From: an uncultured Bacteroides sp.
GTDB lineage: Bacteria > Bacteroidota > Bacteroidia > Bacteroidales > Bacteroidaceae
NCBI GenBank assembly: GCA_945833835.1
Contig: CAMAFR010000029.1
Location: forward strand, 1-33,140
DNA length: 33,140 nt
Direction of reading: 5' to 3'
In this document: in pieces, positions 1-9,009 of the stretch
Layout of the letters: the number at the start of each line of letters is the position of its first letter
Numbering within the stretch: position 1 is the stretch's first letter
The notes under the pieces: generated by a model
Seen by the model: the letters and a program-made list of their open reading frames with translations, nothing else
What the model was told of the DNA's origin: nothing
Databases searched by the model: none
Program-made: the position numbers and the translations under genes

Positions 1-309
1 TATCACGTGTGCTTCCACTTCGCCTGTAATCTTGCTCTCCACCGGAGGCGTCTTACGTTTCTTGCGATATATGCATTCTATACCACTGACTTCATATTCT
101 TTCAAAACCCGGCTGACAGTCTGCTTTTTTGTGCTCAACAAGTCTGCCAACTCTTCTGTTGTATATTGTTTCTTGCCTTTTCTGTTGCTATTGAGTAGAA
201 TTTGTGCGCGCCGTATCGTTCGAGCTGGGGCTGTACCCTTGGAAAGTAATTGTTCCAGGAACTTTTGATCTTTCAGGGAGAGTGTTATGATGATTTTCTG
301 TCTTGACAT
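1..309 (-). CDS. IS630-family transposase, N-terminal part (cut by window edge)
   Basis: The minus strand is open for 103 codons from an ATG at 309 to the first base of the window. The product begins MSRQKIIITLSLKDQKFLEQ. It has the N-terminal layout of IS630 transposases: an Ala-Arg-Thr-Ile-Arg-Arg-Ala-Gln-Ile-Leu segment (about 28-37), a helix-turn-helix with ELADLL...QTVSRVLKEY (about 54-71), then RKKRKTPP and ITGEVEAHV, which in the family lead into the DDE catalytic domain. That domain would lie left of the window. A near-consensus -7 box (TACATTTA, minus strand, about 350) lies upstream. I could not define the terminal inverted repeat. Whether the element is intact cannot be told. Confidence 0.8.
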   Translation of the reverse strand, partial: MSRQKIIITLSLKDQKFLEQLLSKGTAPARTIRRAQILLNSNRKGKKQYTTEELADLLSTKKQTVSRVLKEYEVSGIECIYRKKRKTPPVESKITGEVEAHVI

Positions 310-500
310 AGTTGAGTGTAACCCTTTGGTTTTCAACTATAAATGTACGAAAAATAATTGACATAGACAAATTTAACACTCTGATATTTAGCGCGTTAGA
401 CAACATTCTCCTTCCGCAGATAAACGTCCAGTTTGATTGCTGGTAAAGTAACTTGTTTTGTCACTTTTTAGACTTTACAGACTACTAGTCCATCGGGCAT
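310..500. other. Intergenic stretch between IS630 fragment and repeat array
   Basis: No convincing gene. It holds the upstream region of the transposase, with a possible hairpin (GTTGA near 311, TCAAC near 337), and AT-rich sequence that may include the IS end. No boundary or target-site duplication could be identified. Confidence 0.4.
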
Positions 501-592
501 AAGATTAATAACCTTGCGGCTGGAAGGTTAATAACCTTACGCCCGCAAGGTTAATAATCTTCCAGCCGCAAGGTTAATCATCTTTCCCGGAT
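501..592. repeat. Array of four 15-bp repeats with 8-bp spacers, forming a long hairpin
   Basis: Four copies of a near-palindromic 15-mer, consensus AAGGTTAATAAYCTT, start at 501, 524, 547 and 570, an exact 23-bp period. The 8-bp spacers are gcggctgg, acgcccgc and ccagccgc. The first and third spacers are exact reverse complements, so 501-538 pairs with 547-584 around an 8-nt loop, with CCATCGGG (490-497) able to extend the stem against CCCGGATGG (587-595). It lies just downstream of uvrA. There is no U-run after the stem on either strand, so it is not a standard intrinsic terminator. Function unknown. Confidence 0.85.
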
Positions 593-608
593 GGCTGTCT
601 GCTGATGC

Positions 609-3377
609 TTACAGGTATTTCGATAGGAACATACCGGTATAGGAAGCACGGCAACGGGCTATCTCCTCCGGTGTACCGCAGGCCACTAAATAGCCGCCAT
701 TGTCGCCTCCCTCTGGGCCGAGGTCGATGACATAGTCGGCACATTTGATGACCTCCATGTTGTGCTCGATGATGACGACCGTATGGCCGCGGCTGATCAG
801 TGCGTCGAAAGCGTCGAGCAGCTTGCGGATGTCGTGGAAGTGCAGGCCGGTGGTCGGCTCGTCGAAGACGAACACCGTGGGCTGTGCTTTTTCGAGGCTG
901 AGGAAATAGGCCAGTTTCACCCGTTGGTTCTCGCCGCCCGACAGGGTGGACGAAGGCTGTCCCAGCTTGATGTAGCCCAGCCCCACTTCCTGCAGCGGGA
1001 GCAGCTTCTTGACAATCTTGGTCTGGCGATGCTCGCTGAAGAACTCGATGGCTTGGTTCACCGTCATTTCCAGCAGGTCGTAGATGCTTTTTCCTTGATA
1101 GCGCACTTCGAGCGTTTCGTTCTTGAACCGCTTGCCGTGGCAGGACTCACATTCGAGCACGATGTCGGCCATGAACTGCATCTCGACAGTGACTGTCCCC
1201 TCGCCCTTGCATTCCTCGCAACGGCCTCCCTCGGTGTTGAACGAGAAATACCCCGCACTGTAGCCCATCTGTCGGGACAGGGGCTGGTCGGCCATGAGCT
1301 TGCGGATTTCATCGTACGCCTTGACGTAGGTCACGGGGTTGCTGCGCGAGGATTTCCCGATAGGGTTCTGGTCCACAAACTCGATGTCGCGGATGGACTT
1401 CAAATCTCCTTCGAGTGACACGAACTCGCCCGGACGGTCGGAGGTCTCGCTGAACTCCCGTTTCAGTGCCTTGTAGAAGATGTCGCGCACCAGGGTGCTC
1501 TTGCCCGAACCGCTGACGCCGGTCACTACCGTCATGACATTGAGCGGAAAGGTGACATCAATGCCTTTCAGGTTGTTTTCGCGGGCTCCAATGATTTTCA
1601 AGGCGTTGTTCCAGGCGCGGTGCGAGCGCGGGCGTGGGATGCGCTCTTCGCCCAGCAGGTATCTCACGGTATGGCTGTCGCTGCCGGGCCGCAGGTCGTG
1701 CATATCTCCCTCGTAGACCACCTCACCTCCCAGTCGTCCGGCTTCGGGGCCGATGTCGATGATGTAGTCGGCGGCCCGGATGATTTCCTCTTCGTGTTCC
1801 ACCACCACCACCGTATTGCCCAGCTGTTGCAGTTGCCGCAGCACTTTCACCAGCCGGTCGGTATCCCGGCTGTGCAGTCCGATACTGGGCTCATCGAGAA
1901 TATAGAGTGAGCCTACCAGACTGCTGCCCAATGAGGTGGCGAGGTTGATGCGCTGGCTCTCTCCTCCCGACAGGGTGTTGCTCAGTCGGTTCAGGGTGAG
2001 GTATCCCAGTCCCACATCGACCAGGAACTGCAGGCGGCTGTTGATTTCGTCGAGCAGTCGTTGGGCCACCCGTGTGTCATGCTCGTCGAGCCGGATGTTG
2101 CAGAAGAAGTCTTGCAGCCGGTTGATGGGCATCTCCACCAACTGCAACAGGGTGTGGTCGGCCACCCGTACATAGCCGGCCTCCTTTTTGAGCCGGCTGC
2201 CGTGGCAACAGGGACAGACCGTCTTGCCCCGGTAGCGGGCCAGCATCACGCGGTACTGTATCTTGTACTGGTTTTCCTCCACCATCTTGAAGAACGAGTC
2301 GATGCAGACCTTGTCGCGAGGGCCGTGCCAGAGATAGTCTTTCTGGGCCTGTGTCAGTTCGTAATAGGGGGTGAAGATGGGGAAGTCGTGGGCGGGAGCT
2401 TCGCGCAGGAAGGCGGTCTGCCACTCGCTCATCTTCTCGCCACGCCAGCACATCACGGCCCCGTCGTAGACACTCAGCGCACGGTTGGGGATGACCAGAC
2501 GCTCGTCGATGCCGATAATCTTGCCGAACCCTTCGCATACCGGACAGGCTCCCAAGGGGGAGTTGAAGGAAAAAAGCTGGTCTGTCGGCTCCTCAAAGGT
2601 CATGCCGTCGGCCTCAAACCGGGTACTGAAGCTGTGCAGGCGGGTGCTCCCGTCGGGGAGGTAGAACCGGAGCAGGCAGGCCCCTTCGCCCTCGGACATG
2701 GCGGTCTCGGCCGAATCCGTCAGTCGGCTGACGGTGTCTTTGGTGTCATCGCAGCTCATGCGGTCAATCAGCAGGTACAGGGTATCGTCCGCTTGTGCCG
2801 TATAGTCCTCCATGCGGACCATCGTGCCATTCACCTCCAGACGGGTGAAGCCTTTTTTGAGATCCATGTCCAGTTGTTCGGCGAGGGTCCTTCCTTCGCC
2901 GGGGAGGATAGGGGTGAGAACGGTGAAACGGGTGCCTTTGGGATAGCTTCGCATACAGTCTACAATGTCTTCGGGCGTGTCTTTCTTGACCAACGCACCA
3001 CTGACGGGCGAATAGGTCTTTCCCACACGGGCAAACAGCAGGCGCAGGTATTCGTAGATTTCAGTAGAGGTACCTACGGTGGAGCGCGGATTGCGGCTGA
3101 TGACTTTCTGCTCGATGGCAATGGCCGGAGGCAAGCCTTTGATGAAGTCGCACTCGGGTTTGCTCATGCGTCCGAGGAACTGCCGTGCATACGCTGAAAG
3201 GCTTTCCACATACCGCCGCTGGCCTTCGGCATAGAGGGTGTCGAAGGCCAGCGACGACTTGCCCGATCCGGAGAGCCCGGTGATGACAATGAGCTTGTTG
3301 CGGGGAATCTTCACGTCGATGCCCTTCAGGTTGTTCACGCGTGCCCCTTTGATGGAGATGTAGTCTTGTTCAGCCAT
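609..3377 (-). CDS. uvrA: Excinuclease ABC subunit A (UvrA), zinc module 1 incomplete
   Basis: Damage-recognition ATPase of nucleotide excision repair, which loads UvrB on DNA; cytoplasmic, normally a dimer. At 922 residues it is close to the usual 940. Visible parts are Walker A GLSGSGKS (34-41), a UvrB-binding-like insert (about 130-250), ABC signature LSGGE (469-473) with DEPS (495-498), a second Walker A GVSGSGKS (620-627), an intact C-terminal zinc module (C720, C723, C743, C746), and a second LSGGE (812-816) with DEPT (839-842). The first zinc module keeps only its second CxxC pair (C278, C281); the stretch where the first pair should be (about 250-262) has no cysteine. The ATG at 3377 is 37 bp after the GHL10 gene, so the two may be cotranscribed. 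Bacteroidales often carry several UvrA paralogues, and this could be an accessory one. Confidence 0.95.
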   Translation of the reverse strand: MAEQDYISIKGARVNNLKGIDVKIPRNKLIVITGLSGSGKSSLAFDTLYAEGQRRYVESLSAYARQFLGRMSKPECDFIKGLPPAIAIEQKVISRNPRSTVGTSTEIYEYLRLLFARVGKTYSPVSGALVKKDTPEDIVDCMRSYPKGTRFTVLTPILPGEGRTLAEQLDMDLKKGFTRLEVNGTMVRMEDYTAQADDTLYLLIDRMSCDDTKDTVSRLTDSAETAMSEGEGACLLRFYLPDGSTRLHSFSTRFEADGMTFEEPTDQLFSFNSPLGACPVCEGFGKIIGIDERLVIPNRALSVYDGAVMCWRGEKMSEWQTAFLREAPAHDFPIFTPYYELTQAQKDYLWHGPRDKVCIDSFFKMVEENQYKIQYRVMLARYRGKTVCPCCHGSRLKKEAGYVRVADHTLLQLVEMPINRLQDFFCNIRLDEHDTRVAQRLLDEINSRLQFLVDVGLGYLTLNRLSNTLSGGESQRINLATSLGSSLVGSLYILDEPSIGLHSRDTDRLVKVLRQLQQLGNTVVVVEHEEEIIRAADYIIDIGPEAGRLGGEVVYEGDMHDLRPGSDSHTVRYLLGEERIPRPRSHRAWNNALKIIGARENNLKGIDVTFPLNVMTVVTGVSGSGKSTLVRDIFYKALKREFSETSDRPGEFVSLEGDLKSIRDIEFVDQNPIGKSSRSNPVTYVKAYDEIRKLMADQPLSRQMGYSAGYFSFNTEGGRCEECKGEGTVTVEMQFMADIVLECESCHGKRFKNETLEVRYQGKSIYDLLEMTVNQAIEFFSEHRQTKIVKKLLPLQEVGLGYIKLGQPSSTLSGGENQRVKLAYFLSLEKAQPTVFVFDEPTTGLHFHDIRKLLDAFDALISRGHTVVIIEHNMEVIKCADYVIDLGPEGGDNGGYLVACGTPEEIARCRASYTGMFLSKYL

Positions 3378-3414
3378 AGGTCAAGGTATAAATGTTGTGC
3401 CAGGATACTGTTTC

Positions 3415-4917
3415 TTAGAGTTTTACCTTCTTTGTCACTGCCTTCGACTCGTTGTGGAGCCTATCCAGGGCCGTCACTACATAGCGGTAGCGTGTACGGC
3501 CGTCTTCGTAGGGCAGCCGGTAGAAGGGGTCGCGCGTGATGGCCACGATGTGCGAGGGATCGTCCAGGTTCACCTTTTCCTTATGTTCGAAGCGGTACAC
3601 CACATATTGTACTGCCTCGTCCATCTCGTCATGGGCGCGTGGAGCGGTCCAGAACAGCACATAGCCGTCTTCCGTCCAGACGGGTTTCAGTTTCTTGACC
3701 TTGTCGGGGGCCTTGTCGTCTATGAACGGAGAAGTAGGCGGCAGGGCCGGATAGCGGTGGATGTCTTTCACCAGCACCGTGCGGTAGTTGCCCACATTGC
3801 TCTCTACCGCATCGGCATACCACTGGCAGCTTCCCATGACGGTGGGCAGCATCCGCTGCAGGCGGTATTTGGCGGGCATCTGGTTCTGCCTCGGATTCTT
3901 CGGGTCGGCTTTCTCTACCGTGCGGTTCACATCCTGTCCGATGTACAGCGGGCGTGCTGCCGAATGGCGGGCCCACCATCGTATCAGGGTGTCATAGTCG
4001 GCTGCCGGATGCCCGATTTCCCAATAGATTTGCGGGATGTTGTAGTCCACCCATCCGTTGTTCACCCACAGCAGCACATCGGCATACAGGTCATCGTAGT
4101 TCTGCAGCCCGTTGGTGTGGCTGCCGTTGGGGTCGTTCTTCTGGTTGCGGTAGATGCCGAACGGCGATACGCCGAACTTCACCCACGGCTTGCAGGAGCG
4201 CACCGTTTCGTGGATTTCCTTGATGAGCACGTTCACATTGTCGCGCCGCCAGTCGGCCTTGTTGGTGAATCCCCGTCCGTAGGCTGCAAAGCTTACATCG
4301 TCGGGAAACGCTTCTCCAGGGGTGGGGTAGGGGTAGAAATAGTCGTCCATGTGGATGGCGTCCACATCGTAGCGGTGGACGATGTCGCGCACTATGGTGC
4401 AGATGTATTTTCGCGATTCCGGGAAACCCGGGTCGAAATACAGCTGGCCTGCGTATTCCACGAACAGGTTCGGATATTTGTTGTACGGGTGAATGGGCGA
4501 CAGGGCCGTCGTACCTTTGGTCTTCGCACGATAGGGATTGATCCAGGCATGGAGCTCCATCCCCCGCCGGTGACACTCGTCTATCATGAACTGCAAGGGG
4601 TCCCATGATGGCGAGGGAGGCAGTCCCTGCACACCGGTCAGGAAACGGCTCCACGGTTCGTAGGACGAAGGGTAGAGCGCATCGCACTCGGCGCGTACCT
4701 GGAAGATGATGGCATTGATGCCGGCTTCTTTCAGGTTGTCGAGCTGACGCACCAACTTGGCCTGCATGGCCTGTGGGGTCATTCCCTGAAACTGCCCGTT
4801 GACACACTGAATCCATGCCCCCCGAAATTCACGTTTGGGGGAATAAGTCTGAGCTGTGGAGGACACCGCTCCCCAGAGCAGGACCGCCAGCAGCACGAAG
4901 AGGTTTTTTGCTTTCAT
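3415..4917 (-). CDS. Exported GHL10 (DUF187) family glycosylhydrolase-like protein
   Basis: A 500-residue protein with an N-terminal signal peptide ending near STAQ (about 20-23). The mature start KREFRGAWIQ and the following NLKEAGINAIIFQVR, YEPWSRFLTG, ELHAWINPYR and DVDAIHMDDYFYPYP are typical of the GHL10/DUF187 family, a TIM-barrel group related to GH10. The last ~110 residues look like a fibronectin-III type beta domain (about 390-500: KVKKLKPVW, YRYVVTALDR). The natural substrate is not known, and I infer a periplasmic or surface role in cell wall or glycan processing. It has its own TATCTTTG box at 4951-4944, so it is probably not read only from the tyrA operon. Confidence 0.88.
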   Translation of the reverse strand: MKAKNLFVLLAVLLWGAVSSTAQTYSPKREFRGAWIQCVNGQFQGMTPQAMQAKLVRQLDNLKEAGINAIIFQVRAECDALYPSSYEPWSRFLTGVQGLPPSPSWDPLQFMIDECHRRGMELHAWINPYRAKTKGTTALSPIHPYNKYPNLFVEYAGQLYFDPGFPESRKYICTIVRDIVHRYDVDAIHMDDYFYPYPTPGEAFPDDVSFAAYGRGFTNKADWRRDNVNVLIKEIHETVRSCKPWVKFGVSPFGIYRNQKNDPNGSHTNGLQNYDDLYADVLLWVNNGWVDYNIPQIYWEIGHPAADYDTLIRWWARHSAARPLYIGQDVNRTVEKADPKNPRQNQMPAKYRLQRMLPTVMGSCQWYADAVESNVGNYRTVLVKDIHRYPALPPTSPFIDDKAPDKVKKLKPVWTEDGYVLFWTAPRAHDEMDEAVQYVVYRFEHKEKVNLDDPSHIVAITRDPFYRLPYEDGRTRYRYVVTALDRLHNESKAVTKKVKL

Positions 4918-4943
4918 TTTATTTCCAAACTTTTATCCGGGGG

Positions 4944-4951
4944 CAAAGATA
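4944..4951 (-). promoter_or_regulatory. Bacteroidetes -7 box for the GHL10 gene
   Basis: TATCTTTG on the minus strand, matching TAnnTTTG, 26 bp before the ATG at 4917. No good -33 element is seen. Confidence 0.5.
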
Positions 4952-4965
4952 GTGTTTTTTTGCCT

Positions 4966-5739
4966 TTATTTTATCTTTTCGCGGATCTTGGACAGATAGG
5001 CGTGCATTCCTTCGGCATCCTTGTGGCTGATGATGTCGAGCAGTTCGTTGAGCTCGGTGCGGATGCCTTCTACCTGCGCCGGCGTGTGCGGGTTGAAAAG
5101 AATCTCCTGCAGCAGGTAGTCGTCTTCGTTCAGTACGCCTTTGGCAATGGCCATGTGACGCTTGAAGGTGGTGCCCGGCGCGTCCTGATGCTTCATGACG
5201 GCCGCAAATACAAAGGTGGACACAAAGGGGATGGACAGCGAGTAGGCCACTGTCTCGTCGTGCTCCTCGAACGTGTATTCAAAGATGTTCAGCCCCAGCC
5301 GTTGGTAGATGTCCTTGAAGAAGATGCGTCCCAGGTGGTCGCCCTCCTTGATGATGATGGCGTTTTCCGTGTTCAGCTTGTCGAGGTTGGCAAAGGTAGG
5401 GCCGAACATGGGGTGGGTGGACACGAAGCGGAAGCCGCTGTGTTCGTAAAATTCTTTCAGTCCGGTCTTCACCGATGCGATGTCGCTGATGATGCAGTCG
5501 GGCGGCAGTACCGGCAATACCTGACGGAAGGCGTCGAGGGTGTATTTGACGGTGGCGGCATTGATGACCAGTTCCGGCTTGAAGTCCGCTATCTCGTCAG
5601 TCTGTGTGAACCGGCAGCAGTTGTACATGAAACGCAGGCGCTTCGGGTTGACATCGTACACGGCTACCTCGTGCTCAAAACTCAGCACGTCTGTAAAAAA
5701 GGAGCCCATTTTGCCGGCTCCCAGTATCAGTATTCGCAT
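4966..5739 (-). CDS. tyrA: Prephenate dehydrogenase (TyrA)
   Basis: Oxidises and decarboxylates prephenate to 4-hydroxyphenylpyruvate, the tyrosine branch. The 257-residue protein starts with a Rossmann dinucleotide site (G7-A-G9-K-M-G12), followed by the acidic end of beta-2 (YDVN, 28-31). The family's catalytic histidine is in STHPMFGP (H109). There is no chorismate mutase or ACT domain, unlike the enteric fused enzyme; the mutase sits instead on the preceding gene product. It is the last gene of the aromatic operon, 76 bp after the DAHP synthase gene, and that gap holds a strong hairpin. Cofactor preference (NAD or NADP) cannot be read with confidence. Confidence 0.93.
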   Translation of the reverse strand: MRILILGAGKMGSFFTDVLSFEHEVAVYDVNPKRLRFMYNCCRFTQTDEIADFKPELVINAATVKYTLDAFRQVLPVLPPDCIISDIASVKTGLKEFYEHSGFRFVSTHPMFGPTFANLDKLNTENAIIIKEGDHLGRIFFKDIYQRLGLNIFEYTFEEHDETVAYSLSIPFVSTFVFAAVMKHQDAPGTTFKRHMAIAKGVLNEDDYLLQEILFNPHTPAQVEGIRTELNELLDIISHKDAEGMHAYLSKIREKIK

Positions 5740-5754
5740 AATGTTGGCTTTTGA

Positions 5755-5806
5755 GAAAAGGGTGTGTCCGGCGGTTGGCTACCGGGACAGGGCACACCCT
5801 CTTTTC
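5755..5806 (-). terminator. Hairpin inside the aromatic operon, before tyrA
   Basis: GAAAAGGGTGTG (5755-5766) pairs with CACACCCTCTTTTC (5793-5806, one bulge), with a possible inner GGTAGCCAACC stem. On the transcript the 3' arm ends CCCUUUUC, a short U-run. It could be a weak terminator, or an RNA stability or processing element that sets tyrA dosage. It starts 15 bp before the tyrA ATG. Confidence 0.55.
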
Positions 5807-5815
5807 GTTAGGTTC

Positions 5816-6883
5816 TTATTTGTTCAGGATTTCTATCTGCTGGCGTACGCTCTCCTCGTGGATGGCCTCGAAGACACTTTTCACAAAATCGGCATCCATG
5901 CCGCACAGGCTGCCCTGTGCGCCGCGCTTGTCAAGGATTTCGTTGTAGCGTCCCGTCTGGAGAACGGTCATGTTGTGTTCTTTCTTGAACGTACCGATTT
6001 CGCGGCAGATGCGCATACGTTTGGCCAGGATTTCAATGAGTTCATTGTCGCATTCGTCAATCTGGCGGCGCAGCTCGTTGAGGTTTTCGGTCGTGCTGTG
6101 CTCGCTGCGGATGACGAGCAGGTTCAGGATATAGTCCAGCACATCGGGGGTCACCTGTTGTTTGGCATCACTCCAGGCACAGTCGGGATTGCAGTGCGAT
6201 TCTACAATCAGTCCGTCGAAGCCGAGGTCCATGGCCTGCTGGCAGAGCGGTGCCACCAGTTCGCGCTTGCCACCGATGTGGCTCGGGTCGCACAGGATGG
6301 GCAGGTTGGGGATGCGGCGGCGGAGTTCGATGGGGATGTGCCATTGCGGGAGGTTGCGGTAGATTTTCTTGTCGTACGAGGAGAAGCCGCGATGGATGGC
6401 TCCCAGCCGTTTCAGTCCGGCATTGTTGATGCGTTCCAGGGCTCCTATCCACAGTTCGAGGTCGGGGTTCACAGGGTTCTTGACCAGCACGGGCACGTCT
6501 ACCCCTTTCAGGGCATCGGCTATTTCCTGCATGGCAAAGGGGTTGGCCGTGGTGCGGGCTCCGATCCATAGGATATCAATGCCGGCCTTGAGGCATTCGT
6601 AGACGTGCTTGGCATTGGCCACCTCGGTGGTGACATACATGCCGGTTTCTTTTTTCACCTCCTTCAGCCAGGCCAGTCCTTCCACCCCGATGCCTTCGAA
6701 GCCACCCGGTTTGGTGCGCGGTTTCCAGATGCCGGCACGGAAAATCTTGATACCTTTGTCAGCCAGTTGCCGGGCGGTTGACATCACTTGTTCTTCGGTC
6801 TCTGCGCTGCACGGACCAGCGATGATGAGAGGACGTTCCTCGGGAACTCCTTCCAGTTTGATGGGTTGTAAATCCAGTTCCAT
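5816..6883 (-). CDS. Bifunctional DAHP synthase (type I-beta) / chorismate mutase (AroQ)
   Basis: One 355-residue protein carries the first step of the shikimate pathway (phosphoenolpyruvate + erythrose 4-phosphate) and the branch-point step chorismate to prephenate. Residues 1 to about 255 are a DAHP synthase related to KDO8P synthase, with AGPCSAE (22-28), KPRTKPGGFEG (54-64), IGARTT and LCDPSHIGGKR. Residues about 266-355 are an all-helical AroQ mutase (ELRRQIDECDNELIEILAKR, ICREIGTFKK). Such C-terminal mutase fusions are known in Bacteroidetes and some Bacillus relatives (mutase at the other end), where the mutase lets prephenate or chorismate inhibit the synthase. It lies 41 bp after the aminotransferase gene, in the same operon. 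Confidence 0.94.
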   Translation of the reverse strand: MELDLQPIKLEGVPEERPLIIAGPCSAETEEQVMSTARQLADKGIKIFRAGIWKPRTKPGGFEGIGVEGLAWLKEVKKETGMYVTTEVANAKHVYECLKAGIDILWIGARTTANPFAMQEIADALKGVDVPVLVKNPVNPDLELWIGALERINNAGLKRLGAIHRGFSSYDKKIYRNLPQWHIPIELRRRIPNLPILCDPSHIGGKRELVAPLCQQAMDLGFDGLIVESHCNPDCAWSDAKQQVTPDVLDYILNLLVIRSEHSTTENLNELRRQIDECDNELIEILAKRMRICREIGTFKKEHNMTVLQTGRYNEILDKRGAQGSLCGMDADFVKSVFEAIHEESVRQQIEILNK

Positions 6884-6924
6884 ATCTGAATCAGTTTATA
6901 GGTAGTTGAGTAATGAGTTCGTTT

Positions 6925-8121
6925 CTATCGGTTGGGAGAACGGAGGGCCTTGATCCGTTGCAGGGCCTCGGCCAGTTTCTCCTCTTTGGCACACAGCGAG
7001 ATGCGGATATAGCGTTGGCCGCCTGTGCCGAAGATGAATCCCGGTGTGATGAAGACCCGGGCTTCGTGGAGCACCTGCTCGGTCAGGTCTTCCACATCGG
7101 CATAGTGGTCGGGGATGCGTCCCCAGAGGAACATGCCCACCTGATCGGGGTCGAAGGTGCAGCCCAGTGTGCGCATGATGTCTTCCGCCAACCGCCGCCG
7201 CCGGCTGTAGACCTGCATGTTGGCCTCTTCGTGCCATTCCGGAGAGTTGTGGTAGGCCTGTGCTGCCGCCAACTGCAAGGGGCGGAACGTGCCGGAGTCA
7301 ATGTTGCTCTTGATTTTCAGAATCCATTGGATGAACGTGGCGTTGGTGGCAATCATGCCTACACGCCATCCCGGCATATTGTGTGACTTGCTCATGGAGT
7401 TGAACTCTATGCAGCATTCTTTGGCTCCCGGAATGTTCAGGATGCTGAGGGGCTGCCGGTTCAGGATGAAGCTGTACGGGTTGTCATTGACGATGACGAT
7501 GTTCTTGCGGCGGGCAAAGTCCACCAGCCTTTGGTACAGTTCGAGGGTGGCATTGGCGCCGGTCGGCATGTTGGGATAGTTGGTCCACATCAGTTTCACG
7601 CGGCTCAGGTCCATGCGTTCCAGCTCGTCGAAGTCGGGTTGCCAGCGGTTTTCTTCACAAAGGCGGTAGTTCACGATGTCGCTTCCCAGAATCTTGTTGA
7701 GCGAGGTATAGGTAGGATAGCCAGGGTTGGGCACCAGCACCTGGTCGCCCGGATTGACGAAAGCCAATGTAACGTGCAGGATACCCTCTTTCGAGCCGAT
7801 GAGCGGCTGGATTTCGGTGGCCGGGTCCAGCTCTACGTGATACCAACGCCGGTAGAAGTCGGCCATGGCCTGCCGGAGCTCGGGGATGCCTACGGTGGGC
7901 TGGTAGCCGTGTACATCATCGCGGCGGGCATTCTCGCACAATACCTCAATGGTCTCTTTCGAGGGAGGCATGTCCGGGCTGCCGATGCCGAGGCTGATGA
8001 CATTTTTGCCTTCGGCATTCATCCGTGCCACCTCCTTCAGCTTCCGGCTGAAATAGTATTCGCTCACTTCGGCCAGTCTGTCGGCCGGTTGTATCTTATA
8101 TGGTTGATTCTCCTTCTGCAT
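6925..8121 (-). CDS. Class I/II PLP aminotransferase of the aromatic operon
   Basis: A 398-residue fold type I aminotransferase. The PLP lysine is K245 in SMSKSHNMPGWRVG. Other family positions are NYPNMPTGA (about 181-189), D213 in VNDNPYSF and R253. The overall look is of the LL-diaminopimelate/aspartate aminotransferase group, but its place between pheA and the DAHP synthase-mutase gene makes a role on phenylpyruvate, 4-hydroxyphenylpyruvate or prephenate more likely (inference). Its ATG at 8121 overlaps the end of pheA by 26 bp in another frame, which suggests translational coupling. Confidence 0.88.
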   Translation of the reverse strand: MQKENQPYKIQPADRLAEVSEYYFSRKLKEVARMNAEGKNVISLGIGSPDMPPSKETIEVLCENARRDDVHGYQPTVGIPELRQAMADFYRRWYHVELDPATEIQPLIGSKEGILHVTLAFVNPGDQVLVPNPGYPTYTSLNKILGSDIVNYRLCEENRWQPDFDELERMDLSRVKLMWTNYPNMPTGANATLELYQRLVDFARRKNIVIVNDNPYSFILNRQPLSILNIPGAKECCIEFNSMSKSHNMPGWRVGMIATNATFIQWILKIKSNIDSGTFRPLQLAAAQAYHNSPEWHEEANMQVYSRRRRLAEDIMRTLGCTFDPDQVGMFLWGRIPDHYADVEDLTEQVLHEARVFITPGFIFGTGGQRYIRISLCAKEEKLAEALQRIKALRSPNR

Positions 8122-8938
8122 ATTCTCCTAATATTTTAAGTGATTTGGTCAAAGGCATGACCGCGTTGATGGATTGTTTGTATCTCAGATAATCGTCGAA
8201 CATCACGTCCACGTAAAACATGTATTCCCATTCCCGTCCGATGATGGGCAATGACTGTATCTTGGTGAGGTTGATGTTGTAGAACGTGAAGATGGACAAT
8301 ACCCGCGACAGGCTTCCCTGGCTGTGCGGCGTGCAGAACACGATGTTGGCCTTGTTCACCTTGCTGCGTTCTTTCAGGTCGTCGGCTATCCACGGGTCAC
8401 ACACCACGAGAAAACGGGTGAAGTTGTGCTTGTTCGTTTCGATACCCTCTTCCAGTATCTTCATGTCATACAGGCCGGCTGCGTATTTCGAGCAGATGGC
8501 GGCATGTCCCCGCAAGCCGTGTTCATGGATGTCTTTCGCGCTCCCGGCCGTGTCTTCTGTTTCCACTACCTTGAGTGACGGGTGCCGCTGGAGGAACTCA
8601 CGGCATTGGGCCAACGCCACGGGATGCGAGTTGACCTCGGTCAGATCTTTCCAGTCCTCATCGGGCAGGCACATGATGCTATGGCTGATGCGCAGCTTGT
8701 GTTCGCCGATGATGGTGGCGCCGCTTTCCCGTAGCAGCTCGTAGTTGTGGAGCAGACTGCCGGCGATGGTGTTCTCGATGGCCACCACCCCGATGACATT
8801 GCTGTCTTTCCGTATATGTTCGAAGACATCCTCGAACGTGTTGCAGCAAATCAGCTCTATTTCTTCGTCTTTGAAGTATTTGTGGGCGGCAATGTCATGA
8901 TATGACCCGGGCACTCCTTGTATTGCTATCTTCTTCAT
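8096..8938 (-). CDS. pheA: Prephenate dehydratase (PheA), PDT + ACT
   Basis: Converts prephenate to phenylpyruvate, the phenylalanine branch. The 280 residues comprise the dehydratase domain (1 to about 185), with the catalytic TRF motif at 174-176 and IENTIAGSL near 54-62, and an ACT regulatory domain (about 197-275). No mutase domain is fused. The two ACT motifs that bind phenylalanine in well-studied enzymes, GALV and ESRP, read GSLS (208-211) and QSLP (228-231) here, so feedback control may differ. First gene of the operon; its 5' leader carries a Phe/Tyr-codon attenuator ending 16 bp before the ATG. Confidence 0.94.
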   Translation of the reverse strand: MKKIAIQGVPGSYHDIAAHKYFKDEEIELICCNTFEDVFEHIRKDSNVIGVVAIENTIAGSLLHNYELLRESGATIIGEHKLRISHSIMCLPDEDWKDLTEVNSHPVALAQCREFLQRHPSLKVVETEDTAGSAKDIHEHGLRGHAAICSKYAAGLYDMKILEEGIETNKHNFTRFLVVCDPWIADDLKERSKVNKANIVFCTPHSQGSLSRVLSIFTFYNINLTKIQSLPIIGREWEYMFYVDVMFDDYLRYKQSINAVMPLTKSLKILGEYAEGESTI

Positions 8939-8954
8939 GCTGGTTGTTACACTT

Positions 8955-8993
8955 AAAAAAAAATCCCGTCTTCCTTTCAGAAGCGGGATTTAG
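8955..8993 (-). terminator. Attenuator terminator in the pheA leader
   Basis: On the minus strand AAATCCCG (8991-8984) pairs with CGGGATTT (8968-8961) as a perfect 8-bp stem, extendable by CTT/AAG past one bulged A, followed by nine T (8963-8955). It lies entirely upstream of the pheA ATG, in the transcribed leader. Its 5' arm can instead pair with leader-peptide codons (8993-8980 with 9046-9033), so terminator and antiterminator exclude each other. Confidence 0.85.
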
Positions 8994-9009
8994 AATTATC
9001 TATTATCAT

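Noticed and set aside
188..406. Minus-strand 72-codon ORF over the transposase start
   Set aside because: It is a different frame from the IS630 reading frame (309 to 1), which has clear family motifs.
501..592. CRISPR array
   Set aside because: Repeats and spacers are far too short (15 and 8 bp), the spacers are partly complementary, and no cas genes are present.
2061..3197. Long plus-strand ORF opposite uvrA (378 codons), and similar ones opposite recJ, oadA and pepP
   Set aside because: They are antisense shadows of GC-rich coding regions, with no family motifs and with a well-supported gene on the other strand.
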